Below, one piece after another: positions 1-10,459 of a DNA stretch of 64,000 bases. This DNA is from Phascolomyces articulosus (taxonomy: Eukaryota; Mucoromycota; Mucoromycetes; Mucorales; Lichtheimiaceae), in assembly GCA_025677815.1 (NCBI GenBank), contig JAIXMP010000024.1:248001-312000 (forward strand), in the 5' to 3' direction. The translations under genes were made by a program, and so were the position numbers. Within the stretch, counting starts at the first letter, position 1. Every line of letters starts with the position of its first letter. The notes under the pieces were generated by a model, which made no database searches, was not told the origin of the DNA, and was given only the letters and a program-made list of their open reading frames with translations.

Positions 1-1262
1 CAGGTGGTAACACTAAAAAAACAAAAAGTAAAATAATAATCATTATGTTAGAGATGTATACAAAGTTGTATTATGCGTGTGTGTAAAATATAATAACAAA
101 GCCCCAGGCTTGTGTTTCTTCCACTTCTTCTTGGTCTTCCTTTCTCGCACTCCCATTCAATTTTTTTTTCTGTGTTTCCATATTTTGCAGACAGCGTTTC
201 GTGTTACCTTTAATTTTGACATTGCCGGGATTGAACCGTTTTGCTTTAGCATCATATAAATGATTATAATTAGCAATTACAATAGGTACAATGGGGACGC
301 GTGCTTGAACTGCCATATAAAATGCTCCCTTTTTGAATGGTAATAAATCCAATTTATCAGCAAATCCTCGCGTGCCTTCAGGGAAAAGCCATACACTTGT
401 CTATATAAAATAAGATCCCCATAATATGGTTAATATCCAATTACCTCTTTTTCTTATATATATATATATATTATACCTTTTTCTTATGAATGTCTTGAGC
501 GGCTTGTTTTGCTTCTTTAATAGCACTCTCGCGATTCTTACGATCCAAGAAAATAGCCTTACTCAATGTCACTAAAAAAATAGGATATGTTATAAAAAAA
601 ATTTCATTGTTCATCTTTCTCTCTTTTCCCTGCCAAATACTTACTGAACCATCCAAGGAATGGGTAATATTTCAATGCTTTCTTGGCAACCACTGAGGTA
701 GCCTTTGGGAAAACACTTGCCATGAACAAAACATCCATATTGGTTTGATGATTAGCAACATAAACAGCGGATCGTTTAGGGTTCAAGTGTTCTTTGCCTT
801 CAATTGTTGCTGTAAGACCCGTCAAATAACCCGCCGTATGATAATAAAGTCGAGCGACGGACCAATTGATGAGATGGGCCTTGCCAATAATGGGTAAGGT
901 GAGAGATGCCAATACGCCATACAATGCACAAAATGCCATGGCAACCAATTGTGCTGTTTGACGATAATAGAATCCACCTCGCTTTCGTAATACTGCTGAT
1001 AATGCCACCGGAAATACGGCCCATGCTGCCCAATGAAGTCGTGTCAATGCCGTACCTATTGAAATTCATTGCTCGTTTAATGACTTTCTGTTGTTTTTTA
1101 AAAAGATCGCTCTTCTCCATTGAATAGTCATGCCGTATCCCCATTCATCATTGAACAATCTCTCTCTTTTTTCCAAGAAAAAAAAAAGACCCCCATTCAT
1201 TTTTTGTCTCGAGTCCTTTTCCCTTTTGACTCACTTCTTGTCGTCTTTGTTATATCTGGCAT
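1..1262 (-). CDS. SLC1: 1-acyl-sn-glycerol-3-phosphate acyltransferase, 3' part outside the window
   Basis: Converts lysophosphatidic acid to phosphatidic acid at the ER membrane. Exons read as 1262-1235, 1055-645, 571-477, 400-208 and 12-1, and all phases agree. The first exon is only nine codons plus one base, ending at a strong GTGAGT donor. Visible family marks are a hydrophobic N-terminus, the NHQTNMD block (NHx4D, His about residue 112), the FLGWF segment, the FPEGTRG block and VPIVPIVI. After the last intron the frame resumes with VLPP, which matches the family. The C-terminal third lies left of the window. Assignment to the Slc1/AGPAT family is secure. The start rests on the short first exon, and an internal Met near 943 is the alternative. 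Confidence 0.9.
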
Positions 1263-3773
1263 ATTAATCTATATAAAATTAATATAAATATGGTATAATA
1301 GACAGGTAGTAATAGGAATAAGATATAGCTATCCAAAAACAATTGGAATAAACGTAGGGTTCAAATAAGTTAGTATGTACCGGATCAACGAAGGGTATCA
1401 ACTTATTTTAAGTACCTAAACTCCACATTCATCCAAATAAAGCCAGGTGTGTTTAGATAATACCAAATTAATAACCATGTGAAAATTGTTTTATATATTT
1501 CAAATGAAGCTCCCTCATTTCATCTGAGTTATTAATACGATGGAGAACGGGAAGCCTGTTAAAGTTGGGGTTCTTTTGATGAGTCTTCTTACTACTAGCA
1601 ACTTTTACTGAATTTCATTTATCCTGATTTGTTCTTTATGCAAAGACGCACGTACAATTTTACATAAACGTATGTAACGCATTTTGTCAAATAAATCTAT
1701 AAAAAAAGATCGAGTGTCATTATAGACTTTATGCATGTTCTATTATTAATGCAATAGTAACCTGTCCTAAAGTTAAGGCTAAATTTGCCATTTATTACTG
1801 CAACTTTCTTCATTTCGTGTAGATACATATTACTTTATGATTTTCCTCATTATATAATAACTAATTTAATTAAACAATGTTATACCTAGAAACTTCACAT
1901 GGAGTTTGTATGTAATGTAAAGTATCCTATTTTGTCAAAAAGATCACCAGAACGATTCAATATACACACAGGATTTTTCCTCATTTTAGGCGGTTCAATA
2001 TGACGTTAGGTTTTTATTATTATCATGAATGGCGGTTGGGGAAGACTTTCATAGCGTGTGATGTATTTTTATTTGGCAGTTAACGACCCAAGCTATAACA
2101 GCCTTTTTGTAGCATGGAAAAAAAATACAACAAATGTAGATTGTTTTTATTTACTGATACAGTTTTGGAAATAGAATTTGGTCACACAAAATAAAACGAG
2201 CATTTTCCAAATTGAATGACCTAAACAAATTCGAGGCACTACGTAATTTTGAAGTTTAGCGTATCAAGCTACCTTTAGCTATTCATCTCTAAAAACGGTG
2301 GTGAATTTAAGCCAAGAAAATTGAATATAATACATATAGTAGTAATAGCAGTCGAGACGGAGTGTTTTTTTTTTTTTGTTTTAGGTCATTTATTTACACG
2401 TAAAAGAGGCAGATATAAGAATTAGAAGACAAGATCATTAATATATTATGAAAGAATACAAATGATAAGAAAGTCTAGATATTGTTACATATAATTAACA
2501 AACATAGTATCTTCCTGTATTTTCACGACCCACAAAGGAAATGATAACAGTATGATACTATTTTACGATGGTATATAATACTCTTACTATTCAACTCCCA
2601 GTTTTCTGAATTACTATGTAGAAAACATCATCGTTCAGTTATTTCTTGTCATCAAATTAGCTCGACCGTGGCAGATAGTCTAATTTGTGGAGGCGTCCTG
2701 CGTGGGCACTCCTTGATTGTTGTCATGACAATTCTATATCGTCCAGCTTGTGTTTATCTCAAAGGTTAAGTTAGGTTTCTTGCTTGGAGATTCGGAAACG
2801 CTGCTTCTCAGGTGCATCCTGGGTAGATTTGACAACATGGTCAGCTTTCTTAGCCGTTGAAAAAGCTTATTTGGAAATCTATTGCACTGTTACTGTACTT
2901 CAGCTCAATTTCTTTGTTATGATCTCGCTAATCATTGCGAAAATTACAGTAAAATATTTCTTTTTTAATGTGTTTAGAAAGCAACTCTATAATGTAGTTT
3001 TTTCGGATACTTTGGGTCGTTTTCAGACTGTTGGAATTGTGAGAAAATTGTAGCTGTTGTTGGGAAATGATAGAACGGAAAATATCGTGTATAATGGATA
3101 CGATTTCTGCGAAGAATATGGTATGGGATATTATCGTGATGATTTATTGAACATTCAATCTAATCTCCTTTTTATTTTCATCTTAGATGAGTATTCAATA
3201 AACAACAAATCCTTGATACTACCATGTCGATTGCAAAGACTACGATGAACGACTGAGTTTTGCCTTAACAAATTTTAGCAGTTCGTAAGTAACAGACGAT
3301 ATTTTTGATATCTATGCAAACAATTCATAATCAAGGCCAGAACTAAACGATTAAACACATTCAATTGATTATGTTTGGTGTATAAAGTAGTATTGACTGG
3401 CTCATTTACGCAAACTATATTTACATCTCACATATGTTTTCTCTGTCGTCTCTCTTCCCATATCTATCGTTCTATCTTCTTTTTATTACATTACGCATTG
3501 TGTATATTTACATGTACTATATAATAAAGCTGTAATATAACAGTGTCAACTACTGTATAAAGCATGATGGTTCTAGTTGACATTCGTTCGAGGAAACGCA
3601 ATGAATGATATGAAAGAAGGAAACATAAATATAAGTATTTAAAACGATATAGGATCTTGGCAACCCAAGATTCCTCTTTTTATATACGTCAAAATATAAG
3701 GGATTAAGTTTACGTCTATACTAATATATGTCGCTCAGTGATCTACATTTCTATATAGAAACATCTATGTATC
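1263..3773. other. Intergenic, no gene seen
   Basis: About 2.5 kb of AT-rich sequence. The open frames are short, lack conserved motifs and carry no convincing splice signals. Several poly-T and poly-A runs occur (for example near 2366). I see no RNA gene. It forms the left flank of the repeat block and may be old decayed sequence. Confidence 0.5.
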
Positions 3774-4130
3774 TTATATTCTCTCAGCATTCCGGTAGCG
3801 TTCAGTATTAATAGCAAGTTCCCTGATTGCTTCTGTTTCCAACCCTGCTTTTAATTTCTCAATGATCTCCTTTTCATATTCGATTGAGTCCTAACAGTAT
3901 TATTGGTAATCAATACCCTTCATCAAATGAGATTAGTGTTTGTTCGTTTGCTAAGATATAATAATTATATATGTACAAAATGCCGCTTTTAAAGAAATGA
4001 ATTAAGTAGCAGTCAATGTTTTTCTCTCGATCTCATGTTTTCAGAATAAAGGTAAAATAGGTTGGTTGTTATTTCTTACTTCTGATGACAAAATAGTTAG
4101 AAACATTCTGGCAAAGCTATAGCAACGTAT
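3774..4130 (-). pseudogene. Coding-like relic, C-terminal end of an unidentified gene
   Basis: On the minus strand an exon at 3890-3774 (39 codons with stop) follows a good TTAG acceptor and encodes a charged amphipathic stretch with the motifs YEKEIIEKL and AIRELA. A possible upstream exon ends at 4080 with a GTAAGA donor in matching phase (FARMFLTILSSE). Beyond about 4130 the frame is lost, about 80 bp before the inverted-repeat element. I do not recognise the family. It could be the tail of a gene whose other parts are at 9340-9697. Confidence 0.35.
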
Positions 4131-4264
4131 GTTCAATGATATAGGTAATCAGATTTGCAGGTTTTTTTTTCTTTAACATTTATTTACAATGTATTAAACT
4201 AGAACCGGACCACACGCGTAGGTTGGTACTAAGATGACAAGTGTGTAACCTACGCGTGTAGTAA

Positions 4265-5242
4265 TAATTCTCCTTGATAAAAGCAGCTCTAGTTCTCTGC
4301 TATATATGAAAATAATATCTGTATAAATATTCACGATCTTCAACAAAATAATATGTCGCACTTTATCAAAAATGATATGGCAGAATATAAAACATATAGC
4401 AGTTTCCTTTTTGGAACAACATTGATATATCAAAGTTTAATGGTGGTATGAGTGACAGGCATTTAAATTATTTCTGCTATATATAAAATGAAGTTGATCT
4501 ATTCTGGACCCCATGCTCCATATGACATAAGTATTCCTCCTATCATGTCTCAACATGTTTTACCATGCATAGCCTAGGTTTATTATTTGATCTTCCTTGT
4601 AATTATATAATGATGGTATCATTGCATCATAGAAATAGGAAAAAAAAGATCCAAATACTAGGGATGTTGTTTCTTTCTCACAGTATCCACATTAGTGGAA
4701 AATAAGCATAATGTGTATGATTCATTTGAATATGATAGATCTAGACAACACTCTATAATAAACACCAGCTTTTCTAGTCTGATGATATGATAAATCTTTC
4801 CACTAGATTCAATCCTCCACGTAATAGAACTTCTTTTGCCAAGTCTTTCTTTATTATTTCTAATCCATGCAATTGCTCACTTGACATACATTTCTTTTCA
4901 TCATTTCTTTTTTAATTTTCTGACAACAATGAATCCATCAGCATGAATTTTTCAAAAAAAAGTAAAATATATAAAAATAACGCGTTCTTTTAATCAACGA
5001 AAACACCTACTTATTGCGTACAATAATAATAATAATAAATATATCGGCAGAAAGTCCATCTTCTTCTTATTCTAATCATATGAATTTTATTCATGATTGT
5101 CTAATAAGTCCACATACCAATTGTCTCAATTGTGTGCAATGCTTTATTTTTTATTCTTTTTTAATAAAAAACATCTTTTCTATCATTATGATGTAAAGCA
5201 CTTTTTTTTAATAAAAAAAACATCTTTTCCATCGTTATGATA
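4265..5242 (+). repeat. Left arm of the 977-bp inverted repeat
   Basis: Matches the reverse complement of 7906-8882. The 60-codon open frame in it (5014-5196) recurs identically in the other arm but has no coding look (poly-Ile from ATA/ATT runs), so I do not call it a gene. The inner end holds about 1.7 tandem copies of a 47-bp unit containing CATCTTTTCTATCATTATGA. Confidence 0.9.
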
Positions 5243-5256
5243 AACCAGGAAATTTC

Positions 5257-5300
5257 TTTCTTTCTTTCTTTCTTTCTTTTTTTTTTTTTTTTTTTTTTTT
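5257..5300. repeat. TTTC microsatellite and poly-T tract
   Basis: TTTC units followed by a run of more than 20 T just inside the left arm, about 30 bp before the ATG of the passenger gene. It could act as a promoter-like T tract or be simple slippage. Confidence 0.8.
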
Positions 5301-5331
5301 GCTTCTTTCAATCAAAATAATAATAATAATA

Positions 5332-6380
5332 ATGGTAAGTAAAATAATAGCAGGACCTTCTATTATTTTTGGCTCAACGCTTATATGAACAATTTTCTAT
5401 AGGGTAAACCCTGTTGTAAAAACTATTTCTATTGTGTTGGACTGGAAGGTATCCCGGTGAATCAGTCGGCTTGGGAAGTTGAGACATGGTGCAACCGTCG
5501 TTTCGAAGGTGTCAAGTTTCGACATGTTGTAAAAGCTGGTAGAAAAAACAAGTATACCTACCTGATTATAAAGATGATCATGGTTCCTTTACCAAACTCT
5601 TTTCTTTATTAATAAGTACGGTAACTCATCGTTGTATAAATATTTGTGGTTGCTCTACATAGTATTGCTTTTATTCATTTTTATTCTATGAGCAGTGCAA
5701 AAAAGTTTTACGATTGTCACAAAAACTATGACGACGGGAAGGTGCGAGTTGTTGCAGCGACAATGAAAAACAAACAAGAAATTCAATATAAAGATGATGA
5801 CGAGGAAGATAGCGACGATATGGGGACGGGTTCCATCACATCAGCATCACCATCTACATCAGCAAATGTAAAATTGATGATCAACAAATTTAGTACATCA
5901 ACAAGTGGTGTCAAGAAACTTGAAAATACGTTATGATTGTTCCCACCAGCAGCACCATCTTCTTCTTCTTCAAGTATCCTTCGTCTTTCTAAAAGACAAC
6001 AAGAAAAAAAACCATTATCTTCTTCACATTCTGATCAACAACAGCAACAACAAATATCTTCAACATCGTTGGTTTCTTCTTTATTTCAACAACAATCGCA
6101 AAGAAAACCATCATCATTATTGCCTCCACATCCCGAAAACATTCAGTTATCTACATCAGTGCAAGCAGGAATATCAGCATCACCATCTACATCAATGGAT
6201 GACTTTGATTTGCTTCATTCATACTTCGATTTGCAAATCAAAATTCAAAAGTTCAAGGAACGTGTTGTTGCACGATTCAAAAAGGCTGGTATCATGGAAA
6301 TCGCCGGTGAAGCTATCACAGCAGACAACATTGAACAGTTGTTGACTGCAGAGGATTTAGATGATGTTGTACAAAAATAA
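5332..6380 (+). CDS. Passenger gene of the inverted-repeat element, RRM-like N-terminus, function unknown
   Basis: Proposed exons are 5332-5334 (ATG only), 5403-5551, 5663-5907 and 5950-6380. Introns 1 and 2 have good signals (GTAAGT..TAG, GTATAC..TAG). The third is a 42-nt gap with a weak GTGTCA donor, chosen because it skips an in-frame TGA at 5934-5936; the lengths sum to 828 nt (275 aa). Residues 7-85 follow a beta-alpha-beta-beta-alpha-beta order like an RNA-recognition motif: YFYCVGLEG, then WEVETWC, VKFRHVV, an RNP1-like NNIAFIHF, SAKKFYDC and KVRVVAAT. An acidic stretch, a Ser/Gln-rich linker and a charged helical tail follow. I do not recognise it. If the third intron is not real, the gene is truncated by the TGA. 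Confidence 0.45.
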
Positions 6381-7905
6381 TTTTTTCCTATAGTAACAAA
6401 TAAATAAAAAAAAATATCATACATGAACGTTGTAACCCCCCAGAAAGAACCGCAGTTATTACCGTTATTATTACGAAACAACTCTATACATTAATACTGT
6501 TACTGCGACAACATCGGATTATCTTACCTTTTGGTATCTTCCAATTAACAAGAGATACGTATACACCGCAGCAACATATTTATAAACATAATTATCACTT
6601 ATTCAACACATTATATTATTATTGGATATTCATTTATTACCGCAGTATCTTCACATGTTTTTACTTAGGATAGAAATATTCAATTATTGGAAAACATATA
6701 AATACCCCACTATGTTGTATCTGAAATAAAATCAATCAATTATACTTCTCTTTATCGTATACATAAATTTTAAGAGTATTGATTCATTCAAGACCGAACT
6801 GGCTTGTTTTAATTTTACTGTAGCTTAAAGAAAGCTCAACATTTCCAATATAGGACAGACGTAACATTCCTGATCCTTATTCTATTATCATTACCAAGTC
6901 GGAAGTAACAAACCTGACTTTAACTATTATCATTGAATTCAAGACATTATATCAAGGCTTATATCATATAGTAACATACTACACAAGTTACTCTTTTGTA
7001 ATAACAAGAGCTGCTAATCCAAGCTTCACTTGTTATACATTTTTATACTTCAAACGATAATTCAATTATATATAATATATTATTCGTATCATATATTTTA
7101 TTGTGGCCTAAAGAATCCACGTTAATATAGCCGTATAATCACATATAAACAGATACTTGCTTAAAACATTAGTATTGATATCTGTTGCTTTAATCGGTGT
7201 AATATACGTTAATATTACTGGTGCTCACTAAATACCACGAACTGATATATAAAAATCTTAGTTGCTATAATAATTGTAATTATAAGAAGCAAATCTTATT
7301 AGTAACATCGTGTTGCTCACCAAAAGCCCTGTTACTCAATATCATAAATATAACTGATTAACACATTTTGGTGCTTACACTCAATTATAATATCATAAAT
7401 TATTATCTATCTTACAAGCAACACATATAGTGTCCACACTTTCATCACCACTAAATTATCACCAAACCAAATATCAGGGCAACAACGTTGAGTTCTTAAT
7501 ATGTTATTGTGTCCAATTTTTTTTTGATATCAAGAAAAATTACAACTGAATGTTTTGAATCCCTGGTAAAAGTATCAAAATATGACGAGATGGGTCTTAT
7601 TTTAAAGCCAAGGACTTTCTCTTTCTTTTGATATATTTTTTCATTCTATTGTATATGATTGTACTTGATGATACTGTCATAAAGTAATAAAATGTTTCTT
7701 TTTGACAAGAAAAAAATGATTATTTGACCGCATGATAGTTACCACTGATGAGAATTTAGTAGCAATTGGTGGATGCCCTTTAACAAAGAGTCATACCACG
7801 CATTTTTATTGGAATGACTTGCTTTTTTTTAAGAGAGTATTTAGAATAGAATATTCTGGATAATTTACATAATCCAATGTTTTTTTATCAAAAAAAGTGC
7901 TTTAC
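6381..7905. other. Non-coding half of the element core
   Basis: About 1.5 kb of very AT-rich sequence between the passenger gene and the right arm. No frame over 60 codons with a coding look, no RNA gene and no transposase motif on either strand. Confidence 0.55.
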
Positions 7906-8882
7906 ATCATAACGATGGGAAAGATGTTTTTTTTATTAAAAAAAAGTGCTTTACATCATAATGATAGAAAAGATGTTTTTTATTAAAAAAGAATAAAAAA
8001 TAAAGCATTGCACACAATTGAGACAATTGGTATGTGGACTTATTAGACAATCATGAATAAAATTCATATGATTAGAATAAGAAGAAGATGGACTTTCTGC
8101 CGATATATTTATTATTATTATTATTGTACGCAATAAGTAGGTGTTTTCGTTGATTAAAAGAACGCGTTATTTTTATATATTTTACTTTTTTTTGAAAAAT
8201 TCATGCTGATGGATTCATTGTTGTCAGAAAATTAAAAAAGAAATGATGAAAAGAAATGTATGTCAAGTGAGCAATTGCATGGATTAGAAATAATAAAGAA
8301 AGACTTGGCAAAAGAAGTTCTATTACGTGGAGGATTGAATCTAGTGGAAAGATTTATCATATCATCAGACTAGAAAAGCTGGTGTTTATTATAGAGTGTT
8401 GTCTAGATCTATCATATTCAAATGAATCATACACATTATGCTTATTTTCCACTAATGTGGATACTGTGAGAAAGAAACAACATCCCTAGTATTTGGATCT
8501 TTTTTTTCCTATTTCTATGATGCAATGATACCATCATTATATAATTACAAGGAAGATCAAATAATAAACCTAGGCTATGCATGGTAAAACATGTTGAGAC
8601 ATGATAGGAGGAATACTTATGTCATATGGAGCATGGGGTCCAGAATAGATCAACTTCATTTTATATATAGCAGAAATAATTTAAATGCCTGTCACTCATA
8701 CCACCATTAAACTTTGATATATCAATGTTGTTCCAAAAAGGAAACTGCTATATGTTTTATATTCTGCCATATCATTTTTGATAAAGTGCGACATATTATT
8801 TTGTTGAAGATCGTGAATATTTATACAGATATTATTTTCATATATAGCAGAGAACTAGAGCTGCTTTTATCAAGGAGAATTA
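7906..8882 (-). repeat. Right arm of the 977-bp inverted repeat
   Basis: Inverted copy of 4265-5242. The inner end carries the same 47-bp tandem unit and runs into a short extra partial copy at about 7880-7905 before similarity stops. One clear difference is at the inner edge (TTCCATCG in the left arm, TCCCATCG in this arm). Confidence 0.9.
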
Positions 8883-8921
8883 GTTTGTAACCTACGCGTG
8901 TAGTCTGACTTCAAATAATAG

Positions 8922-8942
8922 CCTACATGTGTAATAATTCTC
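8922..8942 (+). repeat. Extra degenerate copy of the element tip outside the right end
   Basis: CCTACATGTGTAATAATTCTC resembles, in direct orientation, the left-end sequence 4249-4271 (CCTACGCGTGTAGTAATAATTCTC). The element is therefore bracketed by imperfect direct copies of its own end. Confidence 0.5.
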
Positions 8943-9339
8943 TTTTAAAAATATACTATATATATATCCACTTGAGTCAAACACACCCGTTCAATTATCC
9001 TGCAACCTATACCAGTTATACTTTAATGATCACAAAAAAAATCTTGTGCTCAGTCTCTGAACCCTTTTCTAATCGATCCGATTCAATAGTTCCTAAAGTT
9101 ATCACGTTTTCTCATACTACTATTATACATTCATCAAACCAAGATATGGTTATACGGGTACATGACATAGCGATATCAGGATTTCCTTACACCACTGTGG
9201 CGTATAACTTATTATCAAGTCTAATGTTTGATACACTTGGATATGAAAGTGATATATCACACATAATACACGCACATCTTGGATAGGACAAAATTTTTAT
9301 ATCGCACACACATGAAATATTTTGACAATTCCACACAAA

Positions 9340-9697
9340 TACACACGTAGCATATCCAAGTATATCAATTGAATGGTACCAGTCCTGTCTTTTTCCGGTG
9401 GCAAATACGTTTACCTAAAGAAAAAACAAAAAATGGTACGTTCAAAAAATAGTAATATAAATCCATTTTTCTGGGAGATGATGGTAACATAGCTTTACTT
9501 CCGTGATGATGGTTTCAAAAAAAAATATGAAAAAATTCACCATGAAAAAATATGAAGTGCTATACTACGTTTTATCATTATCCTTAAATCCTCAAGCGTA
9601 CATAGTATTTCCTTCCCTCTCTGACTATAAAACAACCAAGGATCATTCGGTGGCGATGTTTTACTGATTGACAATGGATAACCAAAAATACCCTCAT
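9340..9697 (-). pseudogene. Coding-like relic, two exons of an unidentified gene
   Basis: An exon at 9697-9566 follows a TGTAG acceptor and ends before GTATAG; it contains the motifs DEGIFGYPLS and NDPWLFYSQRGK. A second exon starts at 9414 after a TTTAG acceptor with the motif GKRQDWYHSIDILGYAT and loses structure near 9340. The W-x(3)-IDxxGYA pattern vaguely recalls the C-terminal lobe of BUB1-type kinases, but I do not assert that. Same strand as the relic at 3774-4130. Confidence 0.35.
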
Positions 9698-9719
9698 CTA
9701 CAAAACAAAACAAGTGCAT

Positions 9720-10337
9720 GGAGATCGTTTTGATATTTACAAAGGAAAATACTTCAGTCCAGTAATTGATTATTATTCATTTATATAATCAAAGCATCAG
9801 TTTACTTATTTTTAAATGTTGACAATAAGGAATATAACAACACAGTAGTATAATTATTTATAATAAGCACATATTTTTTAATATATATAAAACAAAGCGC
9901 TCATTTCAATTGATATATTGAAATCATCCAAAACTTTTGAAAAACTAGGCAACAACACAGGCACTATATATAACCATGTATCCTATTTTGTAAATACAAT
10001 AGAATGAAATTTTTATAGTTAAAAGCAAGGTATATGAGTGCTATTTATACCAATATATTATTATTTTAAAGAATTCGAAAAAGTTTAGCCATGAACTAAT
10101 ACATTTGATTAGTAACAGTAGAAGGGTGTGGCTCCTTCGTATATTATCTTTATTAAAAGGGTATATATTTTATAATGTATATTTTGTAAAAGATTGTATA
10201 AGATTCGTACCTTCAAGAATGTAACTTGAATCTATATAATCCATGGAATAGTCAATAAAAAGAAAAAACGGAAGTCAAGATCTCATATGGTATTTATTGT
10301 TCTTCCAAATAAACTATCGCAAATGACCCTAAAAAAG
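9720..10337. other. Intergenic, no gene seen
   Basis: AT-rich; no coding frame or RNA gene recognised. Its right end merges into the MSH2 promoter. Confidence 0.5.
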
Positions 10338-10398
10338 ACGCGTTTATTTTCAAGTGACACGAAAAAACATAGCTGGTCGTAAAAAATTATAGACGCGT
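10338..10398 (+). promoter_or_regulatory. MCB and SCB-like motifs upstream of MSH2
   Basis: Two ACGCGT hexamers (10338-10343 and 10393-10398) flank one CACGAAAA (10358-10365), 60-120 bp before the MSH2 ATG. In yeasts ACGCGT is the MBF site and CACGAAA the SBF site for G1/S transcription, and mismatch-repair genes are among the G1/S-expressed set. Motif presence is seen; regulation is inferred. Confidence 0.5.
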
Positions 10399-10459
10399 TC
10401 CATCTTTTTCATTCACGCGAGTCCTTTCAACTCTTTTACGTCTGACACTTTTTTTTACA

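Larger units (their letters stand above)
4212..8901. mobile_element. Long-inverted-repeat (foldback-type) element with a passenger gene
   Basis: Two arms, 4265-5242 and 7906-8882, are near-identical reverse complements over about 977 bp; I found only scattered single-base differences. The core is 5243-7905. Just outside each arm sits a 13-bp tip, ACACGCGTAGGTT at 4212-4224 and its complement at 8889-8901, so the whole unit is about 4.69 kb. I could not find a clear target-site duplication. No transposase catalytic motif is visible, so it is either non-autonomous or of a type I cannot name. Near-identity of the arms implies recent insertion or ongoing conversion between them. Confidence 0.75.

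Noticed and set aside
2784..3248. Two consecutive plus-strand frames of 89 and 63 codons
   Set aside because: No motif, no splice signals and mixed low-complexity text; judged chance frames in AT-rich DNA.
5014..5196. 60-codon open frame present identically in both inverted arms
   Set aside because: Its identity follows from the arms being copies. The peptide begins with an Ile run from ATA/ATT repeats and shows no coding features.
5543..5560. Apparent frameshift at an A6 run in the passenger gene
   Set aside because: A GT-AG intron (5552-5662) of normal size joins the flanking frames, so no frameshift is needed.
9340..9697. BUB1-type kinase C-lobe as identity of the relic
   Set aside because: Only a loose W-x(3)-IDxxG pattern matches, and no catalytic loop or DFG segment is visible. 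Kept as an unidentified relic.
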